Assembly (NCBI RefSeq): GCF_024752355.1
Contig: NZ_JANTHZ010000008.1
Location: forward strand, 62,001 to 126,000
DNA from: Ancylobacter mangrovi
Lineage (GTDB): Bacteria; Pseudomonadota; Alphaproteobacteria; Rhizobiales; Xanthobacteraceae
Length of the DNA: 64,000 nucleotides
Direction: 5' to 3'
In this document: piece by piece, positions 21,313 through 29,709 of the stretch
How positions within the stretch are numbered: the stretch's first letter is position 1
Layout of the letters: each line of letters opens with the position of its first letter
Notes under the pieces: model-generated
The model's database searches: none
Seen by the model: the letters and a program-made list of their open reading frames with translations, nothing else
What the model was told of the DNA's origin: nothing
Position numbers and translations under genes: made by a program

Positions 21313-23909
21313 GCCTCACCAGCCTGCGCTCCACGGCGGGCACCGGCCGGCCGCCGGCCCTCGGCCCGACGGCACGTTCCTCGCTGGCGCTGCGCTTCGC
21401 CCTGCGCGAGCTGCGCGGCGGCCTGCGCGGCTTCGGCGTGTTCCTCGCCTGCCTCGCGCTGGGCGTCGCGGCCATCGCCGGCGTCGGCTCCTTCTCGCGC
21501 TCGCTCACCGACGGGCTGGCGCGCGAGGGCACCTCGCTGCTCGGGGGCGACGCCGCCTTCACGCTGGTGCAGCGCGAGGCGAGCGCGGACGAGATGGGTC
21601 TGCTGCGCGCCGGCGGCACCGTCTCCAGCGTGGCGACGCTGCGCGCCATGGCCCGCGCCGGCACGGGCGACGCCCTCACCTCGAGCCTGGTCGAGGCCAA
21701 GGCGGTGGACGGCCACTACCCGATGGTCGGCGCGGTCGAGCTCGAGCCGCCCCAGCCGCTGCAGGGCGCGCTCGCCCGCGAAGGCGACGCCTTCGGCGCG
21801 GTGGCGGACCCGCTGCTGGCGGAGCGGCTGAACCTGAAGACCGGCGACCGTTTCCAGCTCGGCTCGGCGACGCTGGTGCTGAAGGGGCTGATCACCCGCG
21901 AGCCGGACGTGCTGGCGACCGGCATCGGCTTCGGCCCACGGCTGATGATCTCGCTCGACGCGCTCCACGCCTCGGCCCTGCTGCAGCCGGGCAGCCTGGT
22001 GCACTGGCACTACCGGGTGAAGCTCGACCGCCCCGCGACGCTGACCGATTTCCTCGACAGCGTGCAGAAGGGCGCGCCGCAGTCCGGCTTCGAGGTCCGC
22101 ACCCGCGAGGCCGCGACGCCGCGCCTCGAAACCAACGTGAAGCGCTTCACCGAATATCTCACCCTGGTCGGGCTCACCGCGCTGCTGGTCGGGGGCGTCG
22201 GCGTCGCCAATGCGGTGAAGAGTCATCTCGACACCAAGCGCTCGGTCATCGCCACGCTGAAGAGCCTCGGCGCGCCGGGCGGAACCGTGTTCTCGGTCTA
22301 TCTGGTCGAGGTCGGCCTGATCGCGGCGGTCGGTATCGCGCTCGGCCTCGCGGTCGGCGCGGCGCTGCCCTTCGCGTTGAACGCCGCCTTCGGCTATCTG
22401 CTCCCGGTGCCGATCGAGCCGGGCGTACAGCCCATGGCGCTGGTGCTTGCGACCCTCTACGGCGCGCTGATCGCGCTCGCCTTCGCGCTGTGGCCGCTCG
22501 GCCTCTCGCACGACGTGCCGGTCTCGGCGCTGTTCCGCGACGACGTGGAGGCCGGGCCCCGCCGCCCGCGCCGCGCCTATGTGGTGATGACGGCGCTGGC
22601 CGTCGGCGCGCTGGCGGTGCTGGCGGTGCTCGCCTCCGAGGACCGGCGGATCGCGATCTACTACCTCGTCGCGGCGGCCAGCGTGCTGGTGACGTTGCGC
22701 CTGGTCGGGCTCGCCATCATGGCGCTGGCGCGCCGCCTGCCCCGGCCGCGCAACACCAGCGCGCGGCTGGCGCTCGCCAACATCCACCGGCCGGCGGCGC
22801 TGACGCCGACCATCGTGCTCTCGCTCGGCCTCGGGCTGACGCTGCTGGTGACTCTGGCGTTGATCGACCGCAGCCTGACGCGCGAACTCACCGCCAGCCT
22901 GCCGGCGCAGGCGCCGAGCTTCTTCTTCCTCGACATTCCGAGCACGCAGGAGAGCGAGTTCACCCGCTACGTGCAGGACAAGGCGCCTTCCGGCGACGTC
23001 GAGATCGTGCCCATGCTGCGCGGCCGGCTGATCTCGCTCGGCGGACGGCCGGTGGAGGACATCACCCCGCCGCCGGAATTCGCCTGGGTGCTCTCCTCCG
23101 ACCGCGGCGTCACCTATGCCCGCAAGGTGCCGGAGGGCTCCACCGTCGCCGAGGGGCAGTGGTGGGCGCCCGACTATACCGGCCCGCCCCTGGTCTCGTT
23201 CGAGAAGGAGATCGCCGACGCCTTCGGGCTCAAGATCGGCGACACCGTCACCGTCAACGTGCTCGGGCGCACCATCACCGCCAAGATCGCCAATCTGCGC
23301 GAGGTGGAATGGGAGCGGCTCTCGATCAATTTCGTGATGGTGTTCTCGCCCAGCACCTTCGCCGGGGCGCCGCACACGCTGCTCGCCACGCTGAGCCTGC
23401 CGGACGGGGGCTCGGACGCCACCGAGCGCGCCGTCGCCCGCGCCGTCGCCACCGACTTTCCCGCCGTCACCGCGGTGCGGGTGAAGGAGGCGCTGACCCA
23501 GATCGGCGAGATCGTCGGTAACCTCCTGATGGCGATCCGCGGCGCCAGCCTCGTCACCCTCGTCGCCAGCGTGCTGGTGCTCGCGGGCGCGCTCGCCGCC
23601 GGCCAGCACCACCGGGTCTATGACGCGGTGATCCTCAAGACGCTCGGCGCCACAAGGGCGCGGCTGGTGGGCGCCTATGCGCTGGAATATGCCGCGCTCG
23701 GTCTCGTCACCGCCGTGGTGGCGGTCGGCGCCGGCACGGTCGCGGCCTATGTGGTGGTGACGCAGGTGATGAACCTCGCCTTCTCGTGGTCGAGCGGGGC
23801 GGCGCTGGGCGCGGCGGGGGTCGCGCTGGTGCTCACCGTCGGCTTCGGGCTCATCGGTACGTGGCGCGCGCTCGGGCAGAAACCGGCCCGCATCCTGCGC
23901 AATCTGTAG
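21309..23909 (+). CDS. ABC transporter permease (YbbP-like, FtsX domains)
   Basis: An 866-residue inner-membrane permease with about ten membrane helices: one near residues 45-65, three around 280-420, further helices in the middle, and three at the C-terminus near 745-860. Two FtsX/MacB-type domains flank large periplasmic regions. Partner of the preceding ATPase by 4-base overlap. In E. coli the ybbA-ybbP-tesA set has been proposed to deal with toxic or misplaced lipophilic compounds; the substrate is unproven. Confidence 0.93.
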   Translation: MSLTSLRSTAGTGRPPALGPTARSSLALRFALRELRGGLRGFGVFLACLALGVAAIAGVGSFSRSLTDGLAREGTSLLGGDAAFTLVQREASADEMGLLRAGGTVSSVATLRAMARAGTGDALTSSLVEAKAVDGHYPMVGAVELEPPQPLQGALAREGDAFGAVADPLLAERLNLKTGDRFQLGSATLVLKGLITREPDVLATGIGFGPRLMISLDALHASALLQPGSLVHWHYRVKLDRPATLTDFLDSVQKGAPQSGFEVRTREAATPRLETNVKRFTEYLTLVGLTALLVGGVGVANAVKSHLDTKRSVIATLKSLGAPGGTVFSVYLVEVGLIAAVGIALGLAVGAALPFALNAAFGYLLPVPIEPGVQPMALVLATLYGALIALAFALWPLGLSHDVPVSALFRDDVEAGPRRPRRAYVVMTALAVGALAVLAVLASEDRRIAIYYLVAAASVLVTLRLVGLAIMALARRLPRPRNTSARLALANIHRPAALTPTIVLSLGLGLTLLVTLALIDRSLTRELTASLPAQAPSFFFLDIPSTQESEFTRYVQDKAPSGDVEIVPMLRGRLISLGGRPVEDITPPPEFAWVLSSDRGVTYARKVPEGSTVAEGQWWAPDYTGPPLVSFEKEIADAFGLKIGDTVTVNVLGRTITAKIANLREVEWERLSINFVMVFSPSTFAGAPHTLLATLSLPDGGSDATERAVARAVATDFPAVTAVRVKEALTQIGEIVGNLLMAIRGASLVTLVASVLVLAGALAAGQHHRVYDAVILKTLGATRARLVGAYALEYAALGLVTAVVAVGAGTVAAYVVVTQVMNLAFSWSSGAALGAAGVALVLTVGFGLIGTWRALGQKPARILRNL

Positions 23910-24073
23910 CGGGGTAGCGGCGCCTCCGGCGCCTAACGCTAGGTCAATCCTGTCGCAAACTTCACTTGCGGCGGGGCGATGGGAACCTCATATTCCTGTC
24001 GGGTTTCCAACGGAGGCCATCCGGCATCGTGTCGGAGGCTGCCCGCACAGAGGTTATTGGGAGAGGATCGTCC

Positions 24074-24856
24074 ATGTCCGACTTCAACCGCAACGTCTCC
24101 GTGCCGCGCTTCGGAGCGACGGCGACGCGGACGCAGGCCGAGATCGACCAGGGCCTGCGCGCATACATGCTGCGCGTCTACAACTACATGACGCTCGGCC
24201 TCGCCATCACCGGCGCCGCGGCGCTCGGCATCTACATGCTCGCCGTCTCGGACGTGCCGACCACGGTCGCGCTCGCCCCGAACGTCTACCTCACGCAGTT
24301 CGGCGCCGCGCTGTTCCTCAGCCCGCTGCGCTGGGTGGTGATGCTCGCCCCTCTGGCGGCGGTGTTCTTCCTCAGCTTCCGGGTCGACCGGATGAGCGTC
24401 GGCGCGGCGCAGATCGTGTTCTGGCTCTATGCGGCGCTAGTCGGCATCTCGCTGTCGTCGATCCTGCTGGTCTACACGCATGAAAGCGTGGTGCGGGTGT
24501 TCTTCATCACCGCCGCCGCCTTCGGTGCGCTGAGCCTCTACGGCTACACCACGACGCGCAGCCTGTCGGCGATGGGCTCGTTCCTGATGATGGGCCTGTT
24601 CGGCATCATCATCGCGATGGTGGTGAACATCTTTCTCGCCTCCTCGATGCTGCAGTTCGTCATCTCGGTGGCGGGCGTGCTGATCTTCTCGGGCCTCACC
24701 GCCTACGACACGCAGCGCATCAAGGAGATGTACTTCGCGGGCGACGACGACGTGGTCGCCGGCCGCAAGGCGATCATGGGCGCGCTGACGCTCTATCTCG
24801 ACTTCATCAACCTGTTCCTGATGCTGCTGCAGCTGTTCGGCAACCGCAACAACTGA
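24074..24856 (+). CDS. Bax inhibitor-1 / YccA family membrane protein
   Basis: A 260-residue protein with seven hydrophobic segments and the family-typical second half GLTAYDTQRIKEMYF, with the conserved acidic Asp residues, and LTLYLDFINLFLMLLQLFG at the end. Bacterial members are calcium-leak or stress-associated inner membrane proteins. The start MSDFNRN is preferred over the upstream frame extension. A strong terminator follows, so it is monocistronic. Confidence 0.93.
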   Translation: MSDFNRNVSVPRFGATATRTQAEIDQGLRAYMLRVYNYMTLGLAITGAAALGIYMLAVSDVPTTVALAPNVYLTQFGAALFLSPLRWVVMLAPLAAVFFLSFRVDRMSVGAAQIVFWLYAALVGISLSSILLVYTHESVVRVFFITAAAFGALSLYGYTTTRSLSAMGSFLMMGLFGIIIAMVVNIFLASSMLQFVISVAGVLIFSGLTAYDTQRIKEMYFAGDDDVVAGRKAIMGALTLYLDFINLFLMLLQLFGNRNN

Positions 24857-24880
24857 GCGGACAGCACATCCCGACGGACG

Positions 24881-24908
24881 AAGCCCCGGCGCGAGCCGGG
24901 GCTTTTTT
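24881..24908 (+). terminator. Rho-independent terminator
   Basis: AAGCCCCGGC and its complement GCCGGGGCTT form a 10-bp stem with a GCGA loop (24881-24904), running into six T residues ending at 24908, just after the Bax-inhibitor-1 gene. Confidence 0.92.
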
Positions 24909-24948
24909 CATGTGCGGACAGGTTTCTGCGCGGGCGCGGGCCGGCCGC

Positions 24949-25215
24949 CTACCAGCGCAGATTCTCCTCCAGCCAGTGGTTCACCTCGCGAAAGCCCATG
25001 CCGCGATAGGGCTTGCGCAGCAGCGCCACATAGAGGCCGTCCCGGTCCTGCGTGAAGGCGCGCAGGCGGAAGAACAGCTCCTCGTCGGTCTCGGCGGTGC
25101 TCACCGCATAGGTGGTGGGCCCGAGCTGCGTCCACGATGTGAGCTTGATGGCGTCGACCATGGCGTCGACATTGGCTGGATTCCTGAGGTCGAAGGTGAC
25201 CATGAAGACGGACAT
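24949..25215 (-). CDS. Small hypothetical protein with a Cas2-like/SinR-like beginning
   Basis: An 88-residue protein beginning MSVFMVTFDLRNPANVDAMV. The strand-helix-strand pattern with VFMVTFDL recalls the ferredoxin-like fold of Cas2 and of small standalone proteins often labelled SinR family. There is no CRISPR array or cas gene in the window, so a housekeeping or nuclease-like role is open. GGGAG precedes the ATG at 25215. Function unknown. Confidence 0.65.
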   Translation of the reverse strand: MSVFMVTFDLRNPANVDAMVDAIKLTSWTQLGPTTYAVSTAETDEELFFRLRAFTQDRDGLYVALLRKPYRGMGFREVNHWLEENLRW

Positions 25216-25287
25216 GAGAACTCCCGCACGGCATGCTGCCCCAGCGGCAAGCATGCCGCGTGCCAGCCTCCGCCGCCACCTCGCCGC

Positions 25288-26115
25288 CTAGGCCGCGCCG
25301 GAGAAGCGCTGGCGCAGCAGCGCCATATAGGCCTCCTCCGAGCCCTCGCGCCGGGCGGCGACCAGCGGACGGATATCCTCGGTGGCGACATAGCGCAGCC
25401 GGTCGCTGTCGTCGCTCGCGGCCCGGTAGATCACCTCGACCACGTCGGCCTCGCTCGCGAGCCGCTCGCCGCGCAGGCCCGCGAACAGCGCGGCAGTGCG
25501 CTCGACGAAGCGGTCATAGTCGGGAATCGAGGCGGCGCCCGCCGCCTCCTGCGTGCTGCGCCGGCCGAAATCGGTGCTCAGCACCCCGCCCGGCTCGACG
25601 AGCTTCACCCTGATGTTCTGCGAGGCGAGTTCGAAAGAGAGCGATTCCGAGAAGCCCTCCAGCGCGAACTTGCTGGCGCAGTAGAGCGAGATCATCGGCA
25701 GGGTGAACACCCCCGCGCCGGAGGAGACGTTCACGATCACGCCCCCGCCATTGGCGCGCATATGCGGCAGCACCGCCCGCGTGACATCCATCACGCCGAA
25801 CAGGTTCACCTCGAACTGCTCGATCACCTTCGCGCGCGGCGTGGCCTCGAACAGGCCGAACAGGCCGTAGCCCGCATTGTTGACGACCACGTCGATGCGC
25901 CCGAAGCGCGCAATGCCGGCATCGAGCGCCGCCGCGATGCTGTCGCGGTCCTGCACGTCCAGCCGGGTGACCAGCACGTTATCGGCAGCGAGGTCGGCGC
26001 CCGCCTCGGGACGGCGCATGGTGGCCACCACGTTCCAGCCCTGCTGCGCGAAATGGAGGGCTGCCGCGCGGCCGAAGCCGGTGGAGCAGCCGGTGATCAG
26101 AACGGTCTTCGTCAT
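25288..26115 (-). CDS. SDR family oxidoreductase
   Basis: A 275-residue classical short-chain dehydrogenase. The dinucleotide motif TGCSTGFGRAAA lies near residues 8-19, VVNNAGYG near 85, the catalytic Ser in NVSSGAGVF and Tyr-x-x-x-Lys in LYCASKFALEG near 150. Substrate unknown. It is divergent from a LysR regulator with 101 bases between, the classic layout for a regulator and its target. Confidence 0.94.
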   Translation of the reverse strand: MTKTVLITGCSTGFGRAAALHFAQQGWNVVATMRRPEAGADLAADNVLVTRLDVQDRDSIAAALDAGIARFGRIDVVVNNAGYGLFGLFEATPRAKVIEQFEVNLFGVMDVTRAVLPHMRANGGGVIVNVSSGAGVFTLPMISLYCASKFALEGFSESLSFELASQNIRVKLVEPGGVLSTDFGRRSTQEAAGAASIPDYDRFVERTAALFAGLRGERLASEADVVEVIYRAASDDSDRLRYVATEDIRPLVAARREGSEEAYMALLRQRFSGAA

Positions 26116-26216
26116 CTGTCTCGCCTCGTGAGGTGTGTAAGCGAGGGACAGATGGGTTTTGCCGTTGTGGAAATAAGCGGCATATTCCGGCACTCTTTGA
26201 TGCAGGATCGCGAACA

Positions 26217-27137
26217 ATGCGCAAGACCGGCCTGTTCGAGCTGAAGGCCGTCGCCGCCGTGGCGGCGCATCGCAGCTTTCGCGCCGCCGCCATCGAGCTC
26301 GACACCTCGCCCTCGGCGCTGAGCCATGCGGTGAGCGCGCTCGAGGCGCGGATGGGCGTGCGCCTGTTCCACCGCACCACGCGCAGCGTCGCGCTCTCAG
26401 AAGCGGGGATGCGCTTCCTCACCCGCCTCGGCCCGGCGCTGGGCGAGATCGGGCAGGCGTTCGAGGATGCGCGCTCCTCCCATGAGAGCCCCTCGGGCAC
26501 GCTGCGCATCAACGTCTCGGAAGGCGCGGCGCAGCAGATCTTCACGCCGGTCATGCTGGCCTTCCTCGGGCGCTACCCGCAGATGCGGCTCGACCTCCTC
26601 AGCGAGGAGCGCCTCGTCGACATCGTGGCGGACGGCTTCGACGCCGGCATCCGGCTGATCGACTCGGTGCCTCAGGACATGATCGCCGTGCCGGTCGGCC
26701 CGGTGCAGAGCATGGCCGCCGTGGCGACGCCGGCCTATCTCGCCGCCCACGGCACGCCGCACGTCCCGACCGATCTCTCCGGCCACGAATGCATCAGGCT
26801 GCGATTGCCGAGCGGCAAGCTCTACCGCTGGGAGTTCGGCCGCCACGGCGAGGAAATGGAGCTGGACGTCGAGGGCCGGCTCACCCTGTCCAGCCACACG
26901 CTCGGCATCGAGGCGGCGCTCGCCGGCTTCGGCATCGCCTATGCCTCGGAATGGTTCGTGCGCGAGCATCTGGCGAGCGGCCGGCTGGTGCGCGTGCTGG
27001 AGGACTGGACGCCGCCCTATGACGGGCTGGCGCTCTACTATCCCGGCCACCGGCTGGTCCCCGCCGGGCTGCGCGCGCTGGTCGAGCTGGTGCGGGAGAG
27101 CCAGCACTGGCGCCGCGCGGAGATGGCGGCTTCCTGA
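26217..27137 (+). CDS. LysR family transcriptional regulator
   Basis: 306 residues. The N-terminal winged helix-turn-helix includes AVAAVAAHRSFRAAAIELDTSPSALSHAVSALEARMGVRLFHRTTRSVAL, described here by its end points (residues about 10-60). A periplasmic-binding-like effector domain follows, with GTLRINVSEGAAQQIF at its start. Divergent from the SDR gene, which it probably controls from the shared 101-base region. The closest subfamily is the CrgA/PA0477-like group with the LFHRTTRSV wing. Confidence 0.95.
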   Translation: MRKTGLFELKAVAAVAAHRSFRAAAIELDTSPSALSHAVSALEARMGVRLFHRTTRSVALSEAGMRFLTRLGPALGEIGQAFEDARSSHESPSGTLRINVSEGAAQQIFTPVMLAFLGRYPQMRLDLLSEERLVDIVADGFDAGIRLIDSVPQDMIAVPVGPVQSMAAVATPAYLAAHGTPHVPTDLSGHECIRLRLPSGKLYRWEFGRHGEEMELDVEGRLTLSSHTLGIEAALAGFGIAYASEWFVREHLASGRLVRVLEDWTPPYDGLALYYPGHRLVPAGLRALVELVRESQHWRRAEMAAS

Positions 27138-27221
27138 TCGGGCGACGGGCCGGCCTCCTGACGTACAGTCCGGCCTCGAGGCAACGGCCGCCGGGGCACG
27201 CGGGAGGCATGAGGAGACGGG

Positions 27222-27470
27222 CTGGAGATCTTCGGCCCGGTCGCCGCGGTGCTCAGCTTCGCGACCGGGGAGCAGGCGATCCGCCTCCCACACGAGGCCG
27301 GGCTTGGCCTCGCCTGCCCGTTCTTCGCCTTCGCGTCTCGCAAGGCCGGCGCGACGGTCAGGTCGGCATCGACGCCGGCGCGATCACCACGAGGCGGCCG
27401 TTCGGCCGGTGACGAAATCCGGCATCGAGGGTTTTGGGAACGTCGAATAGGTCTGCGTCAGCCTCCCTGA
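27222..27470 (+). pseudogene. Remnant of an aldehyde dehydrogenase (C-terminal end)
   Basis: The strand reads EIFGPVAAVLSF then EQAIRLPHEAGLGLA and FFAFASRKAG, matching the succinate-semialdehyde dehydrogenase (GabD) pattern EIFGPVAPV...EEAIRLANDTEFGLA. About ten codons are then missing, the frame shifts, and VGIDAGAIT and TKSGIEGFG match the family's VGINEGLIS and VKQSGLGREG. Stops interrupt the rest. The first three quarters of the gene are absent. It is a decayed fragment, not a functional gene. Confidence 0.75.
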
Positions 27471-27475
27471 CCGGC

Positions 27476-28111
27476 TCACCAGCGCAGCAGGCGCCGGCCG
27501 GCGAAGAAGCCGGCCGTGGTCACGATGGCGATGCCCAGCATGTACCAGGTCGCCACGAAGAGCGGGCTGTCGTCCGGGCAGTGCCAGGCATAGAGCGCGG
27601 CGCCGATGGCGCTCGCCGCGAGGCCGGCGGCGGCCCCGGCAAGGCCCGGGCTGTCCGGCGCCCCCTCGCGCAGCGCGTAAAGCAGGGCACCCAGCGGCGC
27701 CAGAGACAGCACGGGGATGAAGAACACGCAGAAGGCGGCGTTCGCGCCTTCGAGGCTCGCCATCCAGTGCGCGGGCGGCACCACCATCAGTTCCGTTCCG
27801 ATCGCCGCCAGCAATACCGCCACCAGCCCCGCCAGCAGCAGCAGGCGCCGTCCCAGCGGAGCGCCGGGCCGCCCGACGCGGAACACCAGCGCCGCGGCGG
27901 ACACCGCCAGCGCAAGCGTGAAGCAGACCTTGAACAGCACCCGCGCGGTCTCGAATACGCTGACGAGATTGTGCCGCAGGCCGACCGACACCAGCAGCAC
28001 GACGGCCGACACCACCACGCCGGCGACGAGCGCGAGCGCGAGGGCGCGCCCGAGCCGCATGCGCACCGGCGCGTCGGCCGCCATCAGGCTGATGAGATCA
28101 GTCGTCTTCAC
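27476..28111 (-). CDS. nrsF: NrsF family anti-sigma factor (DUF1109)
   Basis: A 211-residue inner-membrane protein with six hydrophobic helices and a short cytoplasmic N-terminus (MKTTDLISLMAADAPV), the signature of DUF1109/NrsF, the membrane anti-sigma factor of SigF. Two Cys, in KVCFTLAL and AWHCPDD, could serve as the metal or redox sensor known for this family. It overlaps the sigma gene by 14 bases, indicating coupled translation. The pair faces a decayed operon that was probably its target. Confidence 0.9.
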   Translation of the reverse strand: MKTTDLISLMAADAPVRMRLGRALALALVAGVVVSAVVLLVSVGLRHNLVSVFETARVLFKVCFTLALAVSAAALVFRVGRPGAPLGRRLLLLAGLVAVLLAAIGTELMVVPPAHWMASLEGANAAFCVFFIPVLSLAPLGALLYALREGAPDSPGLAGAAAGLAASAIGAALYAWHCPDDSPLFVATWYMLGIAIVTTAGFFAGRRLLRW

Positions 28112-28664
28112 CGTCCGACCTCCGATAGATCGCCGCCAGCGACTTCAGCGCGCGGTGCAGGGCGACGCGCACCGCCCCCTCGCTCATGCTGAGCCGCTGG
28201 GCGGTCTCCCGCACCCCCGCGCCCTCCAGCGAGATGGAGCGGACGATGTCGCGCTGCGGCTCCTTCAGCTTGTCCAGCATGTGCTCGACGTCGATCCGGT
28301 CCGAGCCGTCGGTGCGGTCGTCGAGCGCGGGAAGCTCGGCGATGTCCTCGACCGGCACGCTGGTCTCGCGTCCACGCCGGCGCAGCGCGTCGATCAGCTT
28401 GTTGCGCACGATGGTGGCGAGCCACGGGCCGATCGGCCGCGCCGGGTCCCATGTCCCGCGCTTCAGGTGAACCGCCAGCAGCACTTCCTGCACGATATCC
28501 TCCGCTTCGCTGGCCGGCGCGCCGAATGCCGCACAGCGGCGCCGCGCCAGGCTGCGCAGATGAGGCGTCACAGCGGATAGGAAACGATGATAGGCCGCGC
28601 TGTCGCCATCGATGGCGAGACGCATCCACTCGGCCCATTCCTGCTCGCGGGCTGAACTGCTCAC
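28098..28664 (-). CDS. sigF: ECF sigma factor, SigF type
   Basis: A 188-residue group IV sigma factor. Region 2 includes ASEAEDIVQEVLLAVHLKR and PWLATIVRNKLIDALRRR; region 4 contains TAQRLSMSEGAVRVALHRAL with its helix-turn-helix. There is no zinc-binding anti-sigma partner but an NrsF membrane partner downstream, as in Caulobacter. The GTG at 28664 has GAGGA upstream; an ATG at 28625 is an alternative start. The putative autoregulated promoter at 28679-28704 lies immediately before it. Confidence 0.92.
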   Translation of the reverse strand: MSSSAREQEWAEWMRLAIDGDSAAYHRFLSAVTPHLRSLARRRCAAFGAPASEAEDIVQEVLLAVHLKRGTWDPARPIGPWLATIVRNKLIDALRRRGRETSVPVEDIAELPALDDRTDGSDRIDVEHMLDKLKEPQRDIVRSISLEGAGVRETAQRLSMSEGAVRVALHRALKSLAAIYRRSDGEDD

Positions 28665-28678
28665 CCGACATCTTCCTC

Positions 28679-28704
28679 TACGGCGCTGCGAGCGCTTTCG
28701 TTAC
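28679..28704 (-). promoter_or_regulatory. Putative SigF-dependent promoter of sigF-nrsF
   Basis: On the minus strand GTAACG (28704-28699), a 16-base spacer and CGTA (28682-28679) precede the sigF start. The same element occurs on the plus strand at 28804-28829. GTAAC-type -35 and CG-type -10 boxes are typical for ECF sigma factors and resemble those I recall for Caulobacter SigF. Confidence 0.7.
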
Positions 28705-28803
28705 CGGCCGCCCATCGAATCCGCCAGCCCCTCGCGCGCAGGACGTCTTCCGGCGCCCCACCGCGGCCGGAAAGAGATCGGCGAGAAAGTACCCGCCCCT
28801 TCT

Positions 28804-28829
28804 GTAACGTTTCCTGCGCCGGCTGCGTA
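28804..28829 (+). promoter_or_regulatory. Putative SigF-dependent promoter of the decayed DUF692 operon
   Basis: GTAACG at 28804-28809, 16 bases, CGTA at 28826-28829: identical hexamer, spacing and -10 to the sigF promoter on the other strand. A GGAGG follows but no start codon is suitably placed, and the downstream genes are broken. Confidence 0.7.
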
Positions 28830-28887
28830 GCCCTGGAGGTCCGACGAAAGAGCTGGCCTTCCCGCGGGTGACAGGCCACGAGCGGCG

Positions 28888-29156
28888 GCGTCCGGCTGCG
28901 GGCTGCTGCTCGACGTGAACAACGTGTTCGTCGCCGCCACTCGTCACGGCCGCGACCCGCGCCTACCGCCGGCGCACCGCTACTCACGACACCCCGGTCA
29001 GGGACCAGGTATGGGCGTTCTACGAAGAGGTGCTGGCACGCACCGGGCCGGTGGCGACGCTGATCGAATGGGACAACGACGTCCCCGACTGACCGGCGCT
29101 GCGCGCCGAAGCCGCCGCAGAGGCACTGCTCGCCCGGGCGGAGGAGACCAGAAGCT
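28888..29156 (+). pseudogene. Remnant of a DUF692 (BufB-like) gene
   Basis: [22 protein letters not shown] is the strongly conserved iron-site region of DUF692 proteins (read here from 28894). About 100 codons are then missing before [20 protein letters not shown] and [14 protein letters not shown], the family's C-terminal end, in another frame and interrupted by an in-frame TGA, followed by AEALLARAEE. DUF692 members are multinuclear iron enzymes, including MbnB, that modify small peptides. The N-terminal part is absent. Confidence 0.75.
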
Positions 29157-29252
29157 GGATATGCGGACGCCGCCGACTTCGCCGATTTCATAGCCGGCTC
29201 CGAACCGGTGCTCGAGTTTACCGACCTGCCCGACCTGGCGCGGCTGCCATCG
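29157..29252 (+). pseudogene. Remnant of a DUF2063 (BufC-like) gene
   Basis: About 32 codons, with ADFADFIAGSEPVLEF and TDLPDLARLPS, match the middle of DUF2063 proteins (typically YGADFPDFIA...LPYLADVARLE). Nothing before or after belongs to the family. Its place directly after the DUF692 remnant reproduces the normal DUF692-DUF2063 gene order. Confidence 0.6.
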
Positions 29253-29301
29253 GGGTGCAGGCCTAAAACGCTGCCGGCGTCTCCGGCCTTCCGGGCACGT
29301 C

Positions 29302-29700
29302 CAGGACGACGCGATCAGCCCCATCGCCCGGCTCTCCATCGCCAGCGTGATCTGGCAGTCCGGCCAGACCGAGGTCGACGGCTGGCACCTGAAGGACGCC
29401 GCGGTCCAGCTGTACGAGCACGAGTACCGGCTGCCGCTGATCGCCCCGACCCTCGCCGCCCATCTGGCCGCGACGGCCGAGCACCTGTTCCCGGTGCTGC
29501 CGGTGATCGGCCTCGCCACCCGACGCTCGGCGCTGGCGCTACTCGGCATGCCGCTGGTGATCGCGATATCTGTCTATCCCGACGCGGGCCGACACACGGC
29601 ACCTGGGCAGCGTGCCTGCTGATCATCATCGCCCGCGGTCCGGGCGTGGCCTCGCTCGACCATCTTGTTGCCCGGCGCTTCGGCCTGTCGGGGCCTGAGG
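29302..29700 (+). pseudogene. DoxX family gene broken by a frameshift
   Basis: Reads ISPIARLSIASVIWQSGQTEV, then EYRLPLIAPTLAAHLAATAEHLF and LVIAISVYPDAG. After a one-base loss near 29585 it continues in another frame as PTHGTWAACLLIIIARGPG and ASLDHLVARRFG. This is nearly the whole four-helix DoxX membrane protein that normally closes SigF-controlled DUF2282-DUF692-DUF2063-DoxX operons. No start codon or ribosome binding site remains upstream. Confidence 0.8.
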
Positions 29701-29709
29701 CTCCCGCCC

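Noticed and set aside
21018-23612. 864-residue open frame on the minus strand
   Set aside because: Shadow of the ABC permease gene; composition and lack of motifs show it is not coding.
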